Assembly (NCBI RefSeq): GCF_000230555.1
Contig: NC_016078.1
Location: 3,743,001 to 3,807,000 of the forward strand
DNA length: 64,000 nucleotides
Reading direction: 5' to 3'
Origin: Pelagibacterium halotolerans B2
Lineage (GTDB): Bacteria > Pseudomonadota > Alphaproteobacteria > Rhizobiales > Devosiaceae
The stretch's first letter is position 1. Each line of letters opens with the position of its first letter. The position numbers and the translations under genes are program-made. The notes under the pieces are model-generated. The model did not search any database, was not told the DNA's origin, and saw nothing but the letters and a program-made list of their open reading frames with translations. Below are positions 44,525-55,770 of the stretch, one piece after another.

Positions 44525-44855
44525 AACTCCCGATCGCCGTTCGCGCCGTGTGGAAAGCAAATCTTGCTGAACATCCGTCTTTCTTCATTTGGCCGGCCAT
44601 GGTCCTGCTGCACTGTGGTGAAGTCGGAAACGCGTATCGGGGTTTATTGAGCTTGCAGCTTGGCCATAGCCGGACTTGAACCGAGGGGTTATCCGGCGTC
44701 GTTCCCAGCCTCAAAGCTCGCTCTGGATCTGCCACCCCAGCGTTCCCGGACCAACAGCAGGCCGGTCCCGCAGCCGTTCCGGTCTTCTGCAATGCGACAG
44801 GTCAAGCCCGATCTGGTCGCATCAGGAATGTGTCTGCATACAAAGGAAGGGTCTT
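44525..44855. other. 331-bp promoter region of aapJQMP
   Basis: No gene is seen. A nested inverted repeat lies at 44669-44697 (GCCGGA / TCCGGC outside, AACC / GGTT inside), a possible operator or leader hairpin. The ribosome site AAGGAAGG precedes the aapJ ATG at 44856. Confidence 0.5.
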
Positions 44856-45887
44856 ATGCGGAAATTTGTTCTCCCGTCGCTGGCGTTGCTCAGCATGGCG
44901 GTGGCCGGTCAGCCGGCATTGGCGGCGCCAGGCGATACATTGCAAGGCGTCAAAGAGCGCGGCGTTCTCAACTGTACGGGCGGTGACGGGTCGAATCCCG
45001 GCATGGCCGAGCTCGACGATCAGGGCAATTGGCAGGGCATCGACATCGAGCTGTGCCGCGCCCTGGCAGCGGCCATTTTCGGCAATCCCGACGCCGTCGA
45101 TATTGTGCCCATTTCGTGGGCGCAGCGCTGGCCCGCCCTGCAGTCGGGCGATGTCGACGTCATCGTCAAATCCTCGGGCGGTACCTTCTCGCGCGATACC
45201 GAGCTCGGTTTCCAGTTCTCCAACACCTACTTCCTGGGAACGTCCAATCTTCTGGCCCGTGCCGATCTCGGCCTGGAAAGCCTGGCTGACGCCGATGGCG
45301 GTTCGGTCTGCGTTCTTGCCGCCTCGAGCCAGGAAAAGCAGATTTCGTCTTATGCCGAGCGCCTCGGCATCGAACTCGAAACCATCACCATGGGCAATCA
45401 GGAAGAGTTGCGTTCCGCCTTTTTCTCTGCGCGGTGTGACGTCTATATCGATTTTGGCGCCGGCACGGCGATTACCCACCTGGCGGCGGACAATTACGAT
45501 GATTACGTCGCGCTGCCCGATGTTGTCGCGCTTGAACCCCAGGTCATGATCGTTCGTCAGGGCGACGATCCCTGGCTCGATGTCGTCAACTGGACCCTCT
45601 CGGCCGTGCTGTTTGCCGAGCAGGAAGGGGTGAGCTCGGAGAATGTCGACGAAATGCGCGACAACCCTCCCACTGCCGAGGTGGCCAAGCTCTTGGGCGT
45701 TACGCCAGGCTTCGGGGCACCGTTGGGTCTTGAAGACGATTGGGCTTACAACGTCATCAAGCATGTCGGCAATTATGCCGAAATCTACGATCGTTCCCTT
45801 GGCGAAGACTCATCATATCGCATGGCGCGCGGCCTGAACGCGCTATGGACGGACGGTGGGGTCCTGTTCCCTTACGTCGTCGACTGA
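44856..45887 (+). CDS. aapJ: General L-amino acid ABC transporter, periplasmic binding protein
   Basis: The 343-residue protein has signal peptide MRKFVLPSLALLSMAVAGQP with cleavage after ALA (about residue 23), then TLQGVKERGVLNCTGGDGSNPG, the typical AapJ opening. The LCRALAAAIFG and VDIVPISWAQRWPALQSGDVDVIVKSS segments match AapJ/BztA. It captures a broad range of L-amino acids in the periplasm for the downstream permeases. AAGGAAGG supports 44856. A 12-bp hairpin follows the stop. Confidence 0.93.
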   Translation: MRKFVLPSLALLSMAVAGQPALAAPGDTLQGVKERGVLNCTGGDGSNPGMAELDDQGNWQGIDIELCRALAAAIFGNPDAVDIVPISWAQRWPALQSGDVDVIVKSSGGTFSRDTELGFQFSNTYFLGTSNLLARADLGLESLADADGGSVCVLAASSQEKQISSYAERLGIELETITMGNQEELRSAFFSARCDVYIDFGAGTAITHLAADNYDDYVALPDVVALEPQVMIVRQGDDPWLDVVNWTLSAVLFAEQEGVSSENVDEMRDNPPTAEVAKLLGVTPGFGAPLGLEDDWAYNVIKHVGNYAEIYDRSLGEDSSYRMARGLNALWTDGGVLFPYVVD

Positions 45888-45895
45888 TCTGTGTG

Positions 45896-45922
45896 GCGCC
45901 ACCCTTCCCTGAAGGGTGGCGC
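45896..45922 (+). terminator. Hairpin after aapJ
   Basis: A 12-bp perfect stem (arms 45896-45907 and 45911-45922) with a 3-nt loop, then TGCC and TTTT. It is probably a leaky terminator that raises binding protein over permease. Confidence 0.75.
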
Positions 45923-45947
45923 TGCCTTTTCGAAGAGGGGATAAGCC

Positions 45948-47108
45948 GTGTTTCTCAAGAGCCAGAAAGCCCGCAATATAGGCCTCCAGCTTGCTTTTGT
46001 CGGCCTTATCGTTGCGGTCATCGTCACTGCGATTTTTGAGGCCCAGAGCAATTTTGCTCAGCAGGGCATCGGGCTGACGTCCGATTTCATCTGGAAAACC
46101 ACCGGCTGGGAGATGAGTTTTTCCATCCTGCCCACGGACCGGACCGATCCCTATTGGTGGTATCTGCTGGTTGGCCTTGCCAACACCCTCTTTCTGGCGG
46201 TGATCGGGCTTGCGGGCGCGACGATATTTGGCGGCCTGGTTGGTCTTGCACTGATCGCTCCGAACCGTCCGCTCAACCTGATCGGCACGATCTATGTCGA
46301 AATCTTCCGCAATATTCCGCTCATTCTGCAGATATTCTTCTGGTATTCGCTGACGACCCTTTTGCCCTCGCCACGAAATGCCGGCGCACTTGCCGGCGTG
46401 TTTTTTACCGGTCGCGGCATCTATCTTCCCGGTCTCAACGTCGCCGGCTGGTCGATAGCGCTGTTCTGGGTCGTCATCTTCGCCACGGTCATGGCCTTTG
46501 TCTGGTTCATGGCGGCCAAACGGTTCAGAAAACTCGAACCCGGGCAACGTCGACGCATTCCGGTTGCGATCATCGCTGTCGGACTGGCTCTTGCCGCCAT
46601 CGTCCTTTTCCTCGGCCATCCCGCCGGAACGCCCTGGCTGGCCATACCCGAACCCCAGGGTCTCAACATTCGGGGCGGATACAGAATTCAGCCCGAGCTC
46701 TACGCTCTTGCCTTTGCCATTGCGGTGGCCGGCGGTGCCAGCGTGGCTGAAATCTTTCGCGGCGGGTTCAAGGCCGTCGGATCCGGACATGCCGAGGCCG
46801 CCTACGCGCTCGGCCTTTCCGGATGGCAAACCTTCTCGCGCGTCCGGTTTCCTCTGGCGATGCGGGCAATGTTGCCCAGCCTTTCCAATCAGTTTGTCTG
46901 GCTGGTCAAGGCAACCACTCTCGGCCTGATCGTGGGATACACCGATCTCTTCGCCGTGGTCGTTTCCTCGATCACGCAGTCCGGCCAGACCTTCGAATTC
47001 ATGGCGATCCTGATGGTCGCTTTCATCCTCATCAATTTCAGCCTGGCCAATGTCTTTAACCGCATAAACGATGCGGCCAGGCTCAAAGGTCATCAAACGC
47101 GAGGCTAG
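45948..47108 (+). CDS. aapQ: General L-amino acid ABC transporter permease
   Basis: The 386-residue HisM-family permease is longer than glutamine-type permeases because of the Aap/Bzt-specific insert (about residues 140-230). The EAA region reads AEAAYALGLSGWQTFSRVRFPLAMR near 280. The start is GTG at 45948 with AGAGGGG upstream. It forms the channel with AapM. Confidence 0.92.
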   Translation: MFLKSQKARNIGLQLAFVGLIVAVIVTAIFEAQSNFAQQGIGLTSDFIWKTTGWEMSFSILPTDRTDPYWWYLLVGLANTLFLAVIGLAGATIFGGLVGLALIAPNRPLNLIGTIYVEIFRNIPLILQIFFWYSLTTLLPSPRNAGALAGVFFTGRGIYLPGLNVAGWSIALFWVVIFATVMAFVWFMAAKRFRKLEPGQRRRIPVAIIAVGLALAAIVLFLGHPAGTPWLAIPEPQGLNIRGGYRIQPELYALAFAIAVAGGASVAEIFRGGFKAVGSGHAEAAYALGLSGWQTFSRVRFPLAMRAMLPSLSNQFVWLVKATTLGLIVGYTDLFAVVVSSITQSGQTFEFMAILMVAFILINFSLANVFNRINDAARLKGHQTRG

Positions 47109-47115
47109 GGCTGAA

Positions 47116-48198
47116 ATGGGCACCGCACTGGAAAACAGGGTCCGCCGCGAAGCGTTCTGGCGCAACCTCAGGCAGGACTATTTCGCCTCCCCGGCCTTCA
47201 GCCTGATAACCGTGATCAGCGTCGGGGCCCTTCTCCTGCTGGTCTGGCAGGTGGTGAACTGGGGACTTTTCGACGCGACTTTTTCGCCAGACGCCCGGCA
47301 GGCCGAATGCGCCGCAAAAGGTGGCGCCTGCTGGTCGGTGATCGCCAATCGCTGGCGCATAATATTGTTCGGTCTCTATCCATTTCCCGAACATTGGCGG
47401 TCCGGACTGGCCTGTCTGGTTGTCGTCGTCGTTGTCGTGCTCTCGTGCATTCCCTATTTCTGGACGGCGCGGCGGCTCTCGATTACGTGGCTGGTCGGCT
47501 ATGGCACGTTTTATGTGCTCATGAAGGGCGGCGTTCTGGGGCTCCCGCTCGTGCGCGAGGCACAATGGGGCGGCCTTGCGCTCACCCTGTTCATCTTCAC
47601 GACAATGGCCGTGATCGGCATGCCGCTTTCGATCGCGTTCGCCCTGATGCGCAATTCCAGGCTCTATTGGATATCGAGGCCGATGGGCGTCATCATCGAC
47701 GGGGTGAGAGCACTGCCGAACGTCTCGATCCTGTTCACGTTTGCGGTCGTCCTGCCGTTCATGATGCCCGACATGCTGGTCGGCGAAAAGCTCTACCGGG
47801 TCATTGCCGGCTTCATCCTGTTCTTTGCCGCCTATCAGGCCGAAATCATCCGCGGCGGCATGCAGGCGGTGGCCGGAGGTCAGGAGGAGGCGGCCAAGGC
47901 ACTCGGATTGTCCTATCGGCACCGCATCTCGCGCATCGTGCTTCCGCAGGCCTTCCACAGCGCGTTGCCGGCCACCATCAACCAGTTCGTGATGTTCTTT
48001 ATGGAGACCACCCTGGTTTCGATCATCGGGTTCTCTGACCTGATGTCCTCCGCAAGGACCGCTTTCAGCTCCGGCGAATGGACCTTCGCATTCATCGAGG
48101 TCTATGTCTTCATCGCCGTCATCTATTTCGTCTTCGTTTTCAGCCTGTCCCGCTATGGCGCTTATCTCGAGCGTCGCATGGCGGTCGGATCGCGCTAG
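47116..48198 (+). CDS. aapM: General L-amino acid ABC transporter permease
   Basis: The 360-residue protein, second permease of the Aap system, has many membrane segments and the EAA loop [24 protein letters not shown] near residue 272. A cytoplasmic N-terminal tail (about 30 residues) precedes the first helix, as in AapM/BztC. It starts 7 bp after aapQ; AGGG is upstream of ATG 47116. The insert with [12 protein letters not shown] is typical of this subgroup. Confidence 0.92.
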   Translation: MGTALENRVRREAFWRNLRQDYFASPAFSLITVISVGALLLLVWQVVNWGLFDATFSPDARQAECAAKGGACWSVIANRWRIILFGLYPFPEHWRSGLACLVVVVVVVLSCIPYFWTARRLSITWLVGYGTFYVLMKGGVLGLPLVREAQWGGLALTLFIFTTMAVIGMPLSIAFALMRNSRLYWISRPMGVIIDGVRALPNVSILFTFAVVLPFMMPDMLVGEKLYRVIAGFILFFAAYQAEIIRGGMQAVAGGQEEAAKALGLSYRHRISRIVLPQAFHSALPATINQFVMFFMETTLVSIIGFSDLMSSARTAFSSGEWTFAFIEVYVFIAVIYFVFVFSLSRYGAYLERRMAVGSR

Positions 48199-48208
48199 GA
48201 GCCTGACA

Positions 48209-48958
48209 ATGTCCAAGACCAATGAACCTGCCCTGGAAATCTCCAATCTTCAGAAGTTCTATGACAGCTACCACGCGCTCCGCTCGATCAACCTTACGGT
48301 TGCCCGGGGAGAAAAGGTCGTGATCTGCGGGCCGTCGGGGTCGGGCAAGTCGACCCTTATTCGTTGCATCAACCATCTCGAAGCCCATGATGCGGGAACC
48401 ATCAATGTGCTCGGTACCGCGCTCAACGACAACGTTTCCAATATCGACGAAATCCGCCGCGAAGTCGGCATGGTGTTTCAGCACTTCAATCTTTTCCCGC
48501 ACATGACCGTGCTGGAAAACTGCATGCTGGCGCCGATGCTGGTGCGCAAAGTGCCCCGTGCCCGGGCGGAAGAAACCGCCATGGCCTATCTCGAGAAGGT
48601 GCGCATTACCGATCAGGCCGAAAAATATCCCGGGCAGCTTTCGGGCGGGCAGCAGCAGCGCGTCGCCATCGCCAGGGCTCTGTGCATGGAGCCGGAGATG
48701 CTCCTGTTCGATGAGCCCACATCGGCGCTTGATCCCGAAATGATCGGCGAGGTCCTCAACGTGATGACCGACCTGGCGTCCGAAGGCATGACAATGATTT
48801 GCGTGACCCACGAAATGGGTTTTGCCCGCAAGGTGGCAGACCGGGTGATTTTCATGGATCGCGGCGAAATTGTCGAAGAGGCGGCCCCTGGGTCATTTTT
48901 CGACAATCCCCAAAGTGAGCGCACCAAATTGTTCCTCTCTCAGGTCCTGGAACATTAG
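48209..48958 (+). CDS. aapP: General L-amino acid ABC transporter ATP-binding protein
   Basis: The 249-residue HisP/GlnQ-type ATPase carries Walker [10 protein letters not shown] at 41-49, Q-loop [13 protein letters not shown], signature [15 protein letters not shown], Walker [14 protein letters not shown] and switch CVTHEMGFA. It completes the canonical aapJQMP order. ATG at 48209 lies 10 bp after aapM. A repeat element follows at 49032. Confidence 0.93.
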   Translation: MSKTNEPALEISNLQKFYDSYHALRSINLTVARGEKVVICGPSGSGKSTLIRCINHLEAHDAGTINVLGTALNDNVSNIDEIRREVGMVFQHFNLFPHMTVLENCMLAPMLVRKVPRARAEETAMAYLEKVRITDQAEKYPGQLSGGQQQRVAIARALCMEPEMLLFDEPTSALDPEMIGEVLNVMTDLASEGMTMICVTHEMGFARKVADRVIFMDRGEIVEEAAPGSFFDNPQSERTKLFLSQVLEH

Positions 48959-49031
48959 GGCACTTCCAGAATAATGGGCAACGGCCATCGCGGCGGGAGC
49001 GTGCTGGGCGTTCCTGAAAGCGGCGATCTGG

Positions 49032-49137
49032 CTAGAGCGCGTCCAGCAAAAGTGGAAACGGTTTTGCGGTTCGGACGCGCGACGAAACAACAACTTAGAG
49101 GATTTTCGCGATTCGAAGAAAAGCGGAAATGCTCTAA
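49032..49137. repeat. Two-hairpin repeat, copy E4, with compensatory stem change
   Basis: The left half matches E1 except for GCGCGTCC/GGACGCGC in place of GCGTGTCC/GGACACGC, a paired change that keeps the stem. The right half is the alternative type also found at 908-1008. Its terminal CTAA supplies the TAG stop (bases 49134-49136) of the minus-strand binding-protein gene. Confidence 0.88.
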
Positions 49138-50201
49138 GGCGGCGATACCGCATCCTGCCATTCATTGAGAAACTGGCGGCGTTTGACCTGATCGAGTGTG
49201 ACAAGCAGCGACGGCCCCAGCACGATGGGCCTGTAAAATGTGGCCCCTTCAGCGGAATCGGCAGCAAGAACGCCATCGGGCGGGGGGCTGTCGAAGCGAA
49301 AAAAGAATGCCGATCGTGCCGACACCGATTGCCCGCGCTCCGACAGGAGATAGTCGAGAAATCTCTCGCCCGCAGCGCGGTTCTCGGCGTGCGGCGGGAT
49401 GACGACCGCGCGCGAGAGAACGATCGTATAATCGTGTGGCAACACGATCCCGATCGGCGCCCCCGCAGCCAGCCTTCCATAGGCATATGAGCCCAACAGG
49501 TTGTATCCGATCAAAACCTCGCCGCTTTCGATTGCATCGAGAATGGCGCCGGTGGTGGAGGCCAGACGGGCATCGGCGCGTCCGAACCCTTCGATAAGGC
49601 GCCCGAAAACCGAGGACTGTTCCGCATCGAAGAACGCATAGAGATAGCCGATCCCCGATTGGGTTATGTCATAGGTGCCCACCTTGCCGTCATAGACCTC
49701 CGGCTGCTGGCGAAGCAGCTCGACAAGCGCAGTTCGGGTCAGGGGAACGTCCTGGGGTGCCACAAGGTCGCGATTGAAAACGATAACGGCCGGCTCGAAG
49801 GTGAAGCCGAAGGCTTCATTGCGCCAGTTGGCCCAATCGGGAATCCGCTGGGTCAGCGCCGATTCGTAGCGCTGGGCGCAGCCGTCATTGGTCAGCTTGG
49901 CGACATGGTCCACCGACGACGTGATCACAAGGTCGGCAAACACTTCGCCATTGCGGCACGCTTCGAGCGCGGCAGCAAACACGTCATTGGTCAGGGAATC
50001 GGCAAAGCGCACGGTGACGTTCGGATCGAGCGTTTGAAAATCGCGGATCAGAGGCTCCATTGCGCTCAGGTCGGCAGAGGCTTCGATGGCCAGAACCTCG
50101 GTTTCGCCGCCCGGCGCGGGAAAACTATAGACGTCGCGCGCCATGGCAGGTCCGGAAAGGCTCACCAAAACGCCCAGGACGCTCGATAAAAGCCGCATCA
50201 T
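49134..50201 (-). CDS. Periplasmic binding protein coupled to a TctE/TctD two-component system (PgtC-like)
   Basis: The 355-residue protein has signal peptide MMRLLSSVLGVLVSLSGPAMA with cleavage near residue 21, then TEVLAIEASADLSAMEPLIRDF, as in FbpA/PgtC-type binding proteins. DVFAAALEACRNGEVFADLVITSS and GTYDITQSGIGYLYAFF are also typical. No permease or ATPase gene is beside it; instead it overlaps the histidine kinase stop by ATGA. A binding protein cotranscribed with the sensor suggests it presents ligand to the kinase, as PgtC does in phosphoglycerate sensing (inference). The stop lies inside a repeat. Confidence 0.85.
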   Translation of the reverse strand: MMRLLSSVLGVLVSLSGPAMARDVYSFPAPGGETEVLAIEASADLSAMEPLIRDFQTLDPNVTVRFADSLTNDVFAAALEACRNGEVFADLVITSSVDHVAKLTNDGCAQRYESALTQRIPDWANWRNEAFGFTFEPAVIVFNRDLVAPQDVPLTRTALVELLRQQPEVYDGKVGTYDITQSGIGYLYAFFDAEQSSVFGRLIEGFGRADARLASTTGAILDAIESGEVLIGYNLLGSYAYGRLAAGAPIGIVLPHDYTIVLSRAVVIPPHAENRAAGERFLDYLLSERGQSVSARSAFFFRFDSPPPDGVLAADSAEGATFYRPIVLGPSLLVTLDQVKRRQFLNEWQDAVSPP

Positions 50202-51595
50202 TGTGCCTCCGCCAGCGGGACCGTCAGGGCGATGCCGAAATCGCCCCCCGGTTCGGTAAAGATGTCGAGTTGCGCGCCATGGGTCCGCGCCACATCGCTC
50301 ACGATCGCCAGCCCGAGGCCGGACCCGGTGCCCTCCGTTCCGCCGCGCACATATCGCGCCCGCAACCGCTCCCAATCGACCGGCGCAATTCCGCCCCCGT
50401 CATCGATAACCGCAAGCGTGGCCGTCTTGTCTGTGCGTGTGAGTCGGACCGCCAGCCGGGACGGCGCCCCATAGGCGAGAGCGTTTTCGACAAGATTGCG
50501 AAGGGCCTCCCTTAGCGCAATGGCGTCGCCAAGCACCAATACAGGCTCGTCAGGAACATCGACCCGAACGGTCAGGTCGCGCTCGATGGTTTCGAGCGTG
50601 GCATCGGAAATCCCGTTGCGCGCAATTTGAGCCAGGTCGACGATTTCCGCCAGCACCGCCTCGGCGCGATGGATGATCGTCGCATGGCTCAAAAGCTGGT
50701 TGGCCAGCCGCCCCATCTCACCGACGCGTCGCCGCAGGCGCGCTGTGGCAGCGGCCCGGCCCTGCCCATTATGCGCCCGGTCCAGCATTTCCACTTGCGC
50801 GGAAATTCCGGTCAGCGGCGTGCGCAACTGGTGGGCCGCGGTTTCGATATAGCGCTGCATCGATCCCAGACGTTCCGAGAGCCGGGCCATGAACCGGTTG
50901 ATGGTCTCCACCAGGGCATCGACTTCCAAAGGCGTCTCCACTTCAAGCGGCCGCAGATCGTTGGGATCGCGGCGCGCCAATTCGTTTTGCAGCAACCGCA
51001 GGGGGCGCAGGCCCAGCCGCACCGCGCCCATGAATGCGGCAAGGGCGAGGATGCTCATGCCCACAACCGCCAGAAATCCGCTCAGCGCCAGTTCGAGCGA
51101 CAACGCGTTTCGCGCTTCCCGGGTCTGGGCCACCGTTATACGAACCCAGCCTGTCGCCCCCTGTTCGGCAAGGTAGCGCCAGACCGAAGCGATGCGGATG
51201 GCGTGGCCGAGAAATTCGCCATCGCCCACAACCGCAGCGTCGGACGGTTCCTGCGACGCCTGGGGCAGCGGAAGGTCGGGGTAGCCCGTGATGATTGCGC
51301 CATCGGGCAAGGCAACCTGGTAGTAAACGCGATCGGACCGCGAGATCGACAGCGTTTCCAGCGCCGATGTCGGCACGTCGACGGTAACGGCTCCGGCGTC
51401 GGCCGAAACCGTTTCGCTTATCTGGCGCGCGGCCCCGACCAGCAGTCGGTCATAGGCGTTGTCGGCGGCCACGCGGGCGTAGGACCAGGCCGCAAATGTC
51501 AGGGCCGCCGCCCCGGCCAGCAACACCAGCGAGATGATGCCCGTCAGCCGCCAGAACAGTGAAAATCGGCGTTTGGCCCTAACGCCGCCGATCAT
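50198..51595 (-). CDS. tctE: Sensor histidine kinase, TctE-like
   Basis: The 465-residue protein has TM1 at about 15-38, a periplasmic 2CSK_N-like sensor domain (about 40-165), TM2 at about 166-190 and a HAMP-like linker. The H-box has phospho-acceptor His255 (ETAAHQLRTPLTG), and the catalytic domain has N box NLVENALAYG, G1 DDGGGI and G2 GTGSGLGLAI. It is the partner of the regulator encoded 4 bases upstream in overlap. It is expected to sense a di- or tricarboxylate and control tctCBA across the divergent promoter. Confidence 0.88.
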   Translation of the reverse strand: MIGGVRAKRRFSLFWRLTGIISLVLLAGAAALTFAAWSYARVAADNAYDRLLVGAARQISETVSADAGAVTVDVPTSALETLSISRSDRVYYQVALPDGAIITGYPDLPLPQASQEPSDAAVVGDGEFLGHAIRIASVWRYLAEQGATGWVRITVAQTREARNALSLELALSGFLAVVGMSILALAAFMGAVRLGLRPLRLLQNELARRDPNDLRPLEVETPLEVDALVETINRFMARLSERLGSMQRYIETAAHQLRTPLTGISAQVEMLDRAHNGQGRAAATARLRRRVGEMGRLANQLLSHATIIHRAEAVLAEIVDLAQIARNGISDATLETIERDLTVRVDVPDEPVLVLGDAIALREALRNLVENALAYGAPSRLAVRLTRTDKTATLAVIDDGGGIAPVDWERLRARYVRGGTEGTGSGLGLAIVSDVARTHGAQLDIFTEPGGDFGIALTVPLAEAQ

Positions 51596-52275
51596 CGGCC
51601 GGTACCCCGCGGCGCCATGATCTGATATCCCATGCCGCGCAATGTCAGGATCTGCGTCTTCGCATTTGCGAGTTTCTTGCGCAGGCGTCCGATATAGAGC
51701 TCGATGGCGTTCGGGCCGGCATCGCTTTCGAACCCGTAGAGTTGGTCAAGCAGCTCGGACTTGGAAAAGACCCGCCCGGGCTGACCCATCATCACCTCGA
51801 GAAGCGCGATTTCGCGCCGGGTCAGTTCCACCGGATGGCCGGACAAGGTCACGGTGCGGGTCTTGGGATCGAGCGAAACATCGCCGACCGACAGCGTTGC
51901 CGATCCGCTGCCCTTGCTGCGCCGCAGCAGGGCGCGGGCACGGGCCTCGAGTTCCCGGAAATCGAAAGGCTTGACGAGATAGTCGTCGGCCCCCGTGTCG
52001 AGCGCATCGACCCTGTCGTCGACCAGCGCGCGCGCCGTCAGAACGAGAACCGGCGTCTCGATTCGCTTGGCGCGCAGGCTGGCCAGGATGTCAAAGCCAC
52101 TCCCGTCGGGCAGGTTCACGTCAAGCACGACCAGCGCGTAATCCTGAACCGCAAGCGCGTCCATGGATCCCGCATGGGTCTTCTGCCAGTCGACGGCATG
52201 CCCCATGCGCTCGAAGGCGCCCACAACGGCTTCGCCGACATCCTCGGTGTCCTCCACCAGAAGAATTCGCAACAC
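51592..52275 (-). CDS. tctD: Response regulator, OmpR family, TctD-like
   Basis: The 227-residue protein has a receiver domain with acidic pocket VEDTED, phospho-acceptor Asp52 (VVLDVNLPDGSG), T/K switch residues (VLTARA, VKPFDF), and a C-terminal winged helix from about 130 (ELTRREIALLEVMMGQPGRVFSKSELLD). Activated by TctE, it should control tctCBA, which starts 258 bp away on the other strand. A small AAGCCTT dyad lies in that region. Confidence 0.9.
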   Translation of the reverse strand: MLRILLVEDTEDVGEAVVGAFERMGHAVDWQKTHAGSMDALAVQDYALVVLDVNLPDGSGFDILASLRAKRIETPVLVLTARALVDDRVDALDTGADDYLVKPFDFRELEARARALLRRSKGSGSATLSVGDVSLDPKTRTVTLSGHPVELTRREIALLEVMMGQPGRVFSKSELLDQLYGFESDAGPNAIELYIGRLRKKLANAKTQILTLRGMGYQIMAPRGTGR

Positions 52276-52399
52276 CCGCCCTCCCTGACAGGTTGATGAC
52301 AGCTCGCGCGCCTAATGTGTGCGGTGGAGCTTGCCAAGCATTCCGTCAGCAACTTTGGGCGCGAACCAAGGTCTTGGCAAGAGGGAGAAACGGGAGGAA

Positions 52400-52421
52400 A
52401 AGCCTTTAAATTTCAAGGCTT
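52400..52421. promoter_or_regulatory. Dyad AAGCCTT-N8-AAGGCTT in the tctD/tctC divergent region
   Basis: A 7-bp perfect inverted repeat about 125 bp from the tctD start and 113 bp before tctC; it could be a TctD site or part of the tctC leader. A CCGGCC inverted pair also lies between about 52461 and 52495. Confidence 0.35.
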
Positions 52422-52533
52422 GAGGCTCGTCCTGAAGGCCTGCGCCAAAGGACCGGCCGGAGGCGTTTACCCCTTGGGCTCCGTACTGTCCGGCCAAGTC
52501 GCCGGAAGCAGCAGGAACATTGAGGAGGAAGCT

Positions 52534-53499
52534 GTGAACTATTCATTTTCGCTAAAACTGGCTGGCACCGTCATGGTGGGAACTGCCCTGTTGTCGGCAC
52601 CGGCGCTGGCCATCGACAGCCTGTCGATCATGGCGCCTGCCGGCCCCGGCGGCGGTTGGGACCAGACGGCCCGCACCATCCAGTCGACGCTCCAGTCCGA
52701 AGGGCTGGTATCCAATATCCAGGTTTCGAACGTCGCCGGTGCCGGCGGCACGATCGGCCTGCAGCAATTCATCAATCAGTCTTCGGGCGATCCGACCGCG
52801 ACCATCGTGGGCGGCTATGTGATGGTGGGCGCGGTCATTGCCAATGCCTCGCCCGTCGGCCTTGATGACATCACCCCCTTGGCCCGTCTGACCGGCGAAT
52901 ATGTCGTTGTTGTCGTTCCGGCTGATAGCGAGATCGAGAACGCGCAGGATCTGGCGGCCATGCTGGCCGAAGATGCGGGCGGGGTGACGTGGGCCGGTGG
53001 CTCCGCCGGCGGCGTGGACCACATTGCGGTCGGCCGGTTTGCCCAGGAGGCAGGCGTCGATCCTGCAACGATCAACTACATTCCCTATTCGGGTGGCGGC
53101 GAAGCGCTGGCGGCCATTCTCGGCGGGCAGGTGACGGCCGGCGTTTCGGGATATTCGGAATTTTCCGCCCAGATCGAGGCCGGCGAACTTCGCGTCATCG
53201 GCATTACGGCCCCCGAGGCCCAGGACTACACCGACGCACCGACATTTGTTGAACAGGGCTACAACCTCGATATCCAGAACTGGCGCATGATCGCCGGCGC
53301 TCCCGACATAACGGACGAGGAAAAGGCCGAACTGATTTCGGTCATTCAGGAAATGGCCGGATCAGACGCCTGGAACGACGAACTGCGCAATCGCGGCTGG
53401 GTCAACACCTATATGGATGGCCAGGCCTTTGAGGACTACCTCGCCAATGAAATTGAATCGACGACGGCAATCCTCCAGGAACTGGGAATTTCCCAGTGA
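52534..53499 (+). CDS. tctC: Tripartite tricarboxylate transporter, periplasmic binding protein
   Basis: The 321-residue protein starts with GTG 52534 behind the strongest ribosome site of the window (GAGGAGG). It has a signal peptide cut near AIDSLS and the TTT-family opening [20 protein letters not shown]. The [24 protein letters not shown] segment near 190 is also typical. It binds citrate, tricarballylate or another carboxylate and delivers it to TctAB. Longer upstream frames have no signal peptide and were rejected. Confidence 0.93.
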   Translation: MNYSFSLKLAGTVMVGTALLSAPALAIDSLSIMAPAGPGGGWDQTARTIQSTLQSEGLVSNIQVSNVAGAGGTIGLQQFINQSSGDPTATIVGGYVMVGAVIANASPVGLDDITPLARLTGEYVVVVVPADSEIENAQDLAAMLAEDAGGVTWAGGSAGGVDHIAVGRFAQEAGVDPATINYIPYSGGGEALAAILGGQVTAGVSGYSEFSAQIEAGELRVIGITAPEAQDYTDAPTFVEQGYNLDIQNWRMIAGAPDITDEEKAELISVIQEMAGSDAWNDELRNRGWVNTYMDGQAFEDYLANEIESTTAILQELGISQ

Positions 53500-54029
53500 G
53501 CCAGATCGATGATCGCAATGGAGGGGCCGGCGAACGCCGGCCTCTGGTCAATTCAGGCGCCCGCGATCTCGGTGGATTGGCCATCGCCGTGGGCCTGTTT
53601 CTGTTTGCTGCGTTGATTGCATGGGATGGAGCGACCTACCCCGAGCGCCGGTCCTATGCCCAATTTGGCCCCGAGATATTTCCGTATCTGGTCGCCGCCG
53701 GGCTTGCAGTCTTTGGCGTTGCCACGGTCGTCATGGCGCTGAGGAAATCCTTCCCCGAGCGCGAGCGTATGAACATTGCTGCCGTCGCGTGGGTCATCGG
53801 CGCCGTGGTTGCCGAAACGGTCCTGCTCTATGCGGGTGCCGGCTTCATTGTCGGCTCGGGCGCCCTGTTCGGGCTCGCGGCGCGCGGCATGGGCCGCAGG
53901 CCGCTCTGGCTCACCATCCTCGTCGGCATCGGCGTCTCGGCGCTGCTCTACGTGCTCTTCAAGCACGGGCTCAGCCTGTCACTGCCTGCCGGGCCGATCG
54001 AGCGCGTCATCGACGGCGCCCTGCGCTAA
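53496..54029 (+). CDS. tctB: Tripartite tricarboxylate transporter, small membrane subunit
   Basis: The 177-residue protein with four hydrophobic segments (LAIAVGLFLFAALIAW; FPYLVAAGLAVFGVATVVM; VIGAVVAETVLLYAG; LTILVGIGVSALLYVLF) matches TctB in size and profile, including the FGPEIFPYLVAAGL motif region. The start is GTG overlapping the tctC stop (GTGA). TctB sequences are poorly conserved; position between tctC and tctA confirms it. Confidence 0.9.
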   Translation: MSQIDDRNGGAGERRPLVNSGARDLGGLAIAVGLFLFAALIAWDGATYPERRSYAQFGPEIFPYLVAAGLAVFGVATVVMALRKSFPERERMNIAAVAWVIGAVVAETVLLYAGAGFIVGSGALFGLAARGMGRRPLWLTILVGIGVSALLYVLFKHGLSLSLPAGPIERVIDGALR

Positions 54030-54047
54030 TCTGGAAGGCCAAGATCC

Positions 54048-55577
<1,530 letters not shown>

Positions 55578-55694
55578 CATCACGAATTACCTGGGGGGGG
55601 CGGGGGCGAATCCGCTTGTTCCAATTGTCAGAGTAGTTTTGCCGCTGGCCATGTGACGGTTCAATAAGGTGCCGTCCCGAAGCTGCCAATCGAT

Positions 55695-55712
55695 ATGCAA
55701 ACAAATTTGCGT
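55695..55712. promoter_or_regulatory. RpiR operator O1 (ATGCAAA-N4-TTTGCGT)
   Basis: A 7+4+7 dyad, 6 of 7 positions symmetric, 59 bp before the rpiR ATG. Its centre is 30 bp from O2, about three helical turns. Confidence 0.65.
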
Positions 55713-55724
55713 ATCGATTTATTC

Positions 55725-55742
55725 TTGCAAGTTATCTTGCAA
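55725..55742. promoter_or_regulatory. RpiR operator O2 (TTGCAAG-N4-CTTGCAA)
   Basis: A perfect 7+4+7 dyad 29 bp before the rpiR ATG. The match in motif and spacing with the sites at 56661 and 56691 suggests autoregulation. Confidence 0.7.
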
Positions 55743-55770
55743 TGCGCTATCACCTCGTCAAGGAGGAGCG

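Noticed and set aside
44660..44697. tRNA-like T-arm on the minus strand (GGTTCAAGTCC within a hairpin)
   Set aside because: No matching acceptor 5' arm, D-arm or anticodon arm could be found in the expected distance. It might be a chance match or an old tRNA fragment, not a gene or a supportable attachment site.
55593..55606. Run of eight G followed by CGGGGG after tctA
   Set aside because: Possible slippery or G-quadruplex tract, but it is short, intergenic and has no second feature to support a role.
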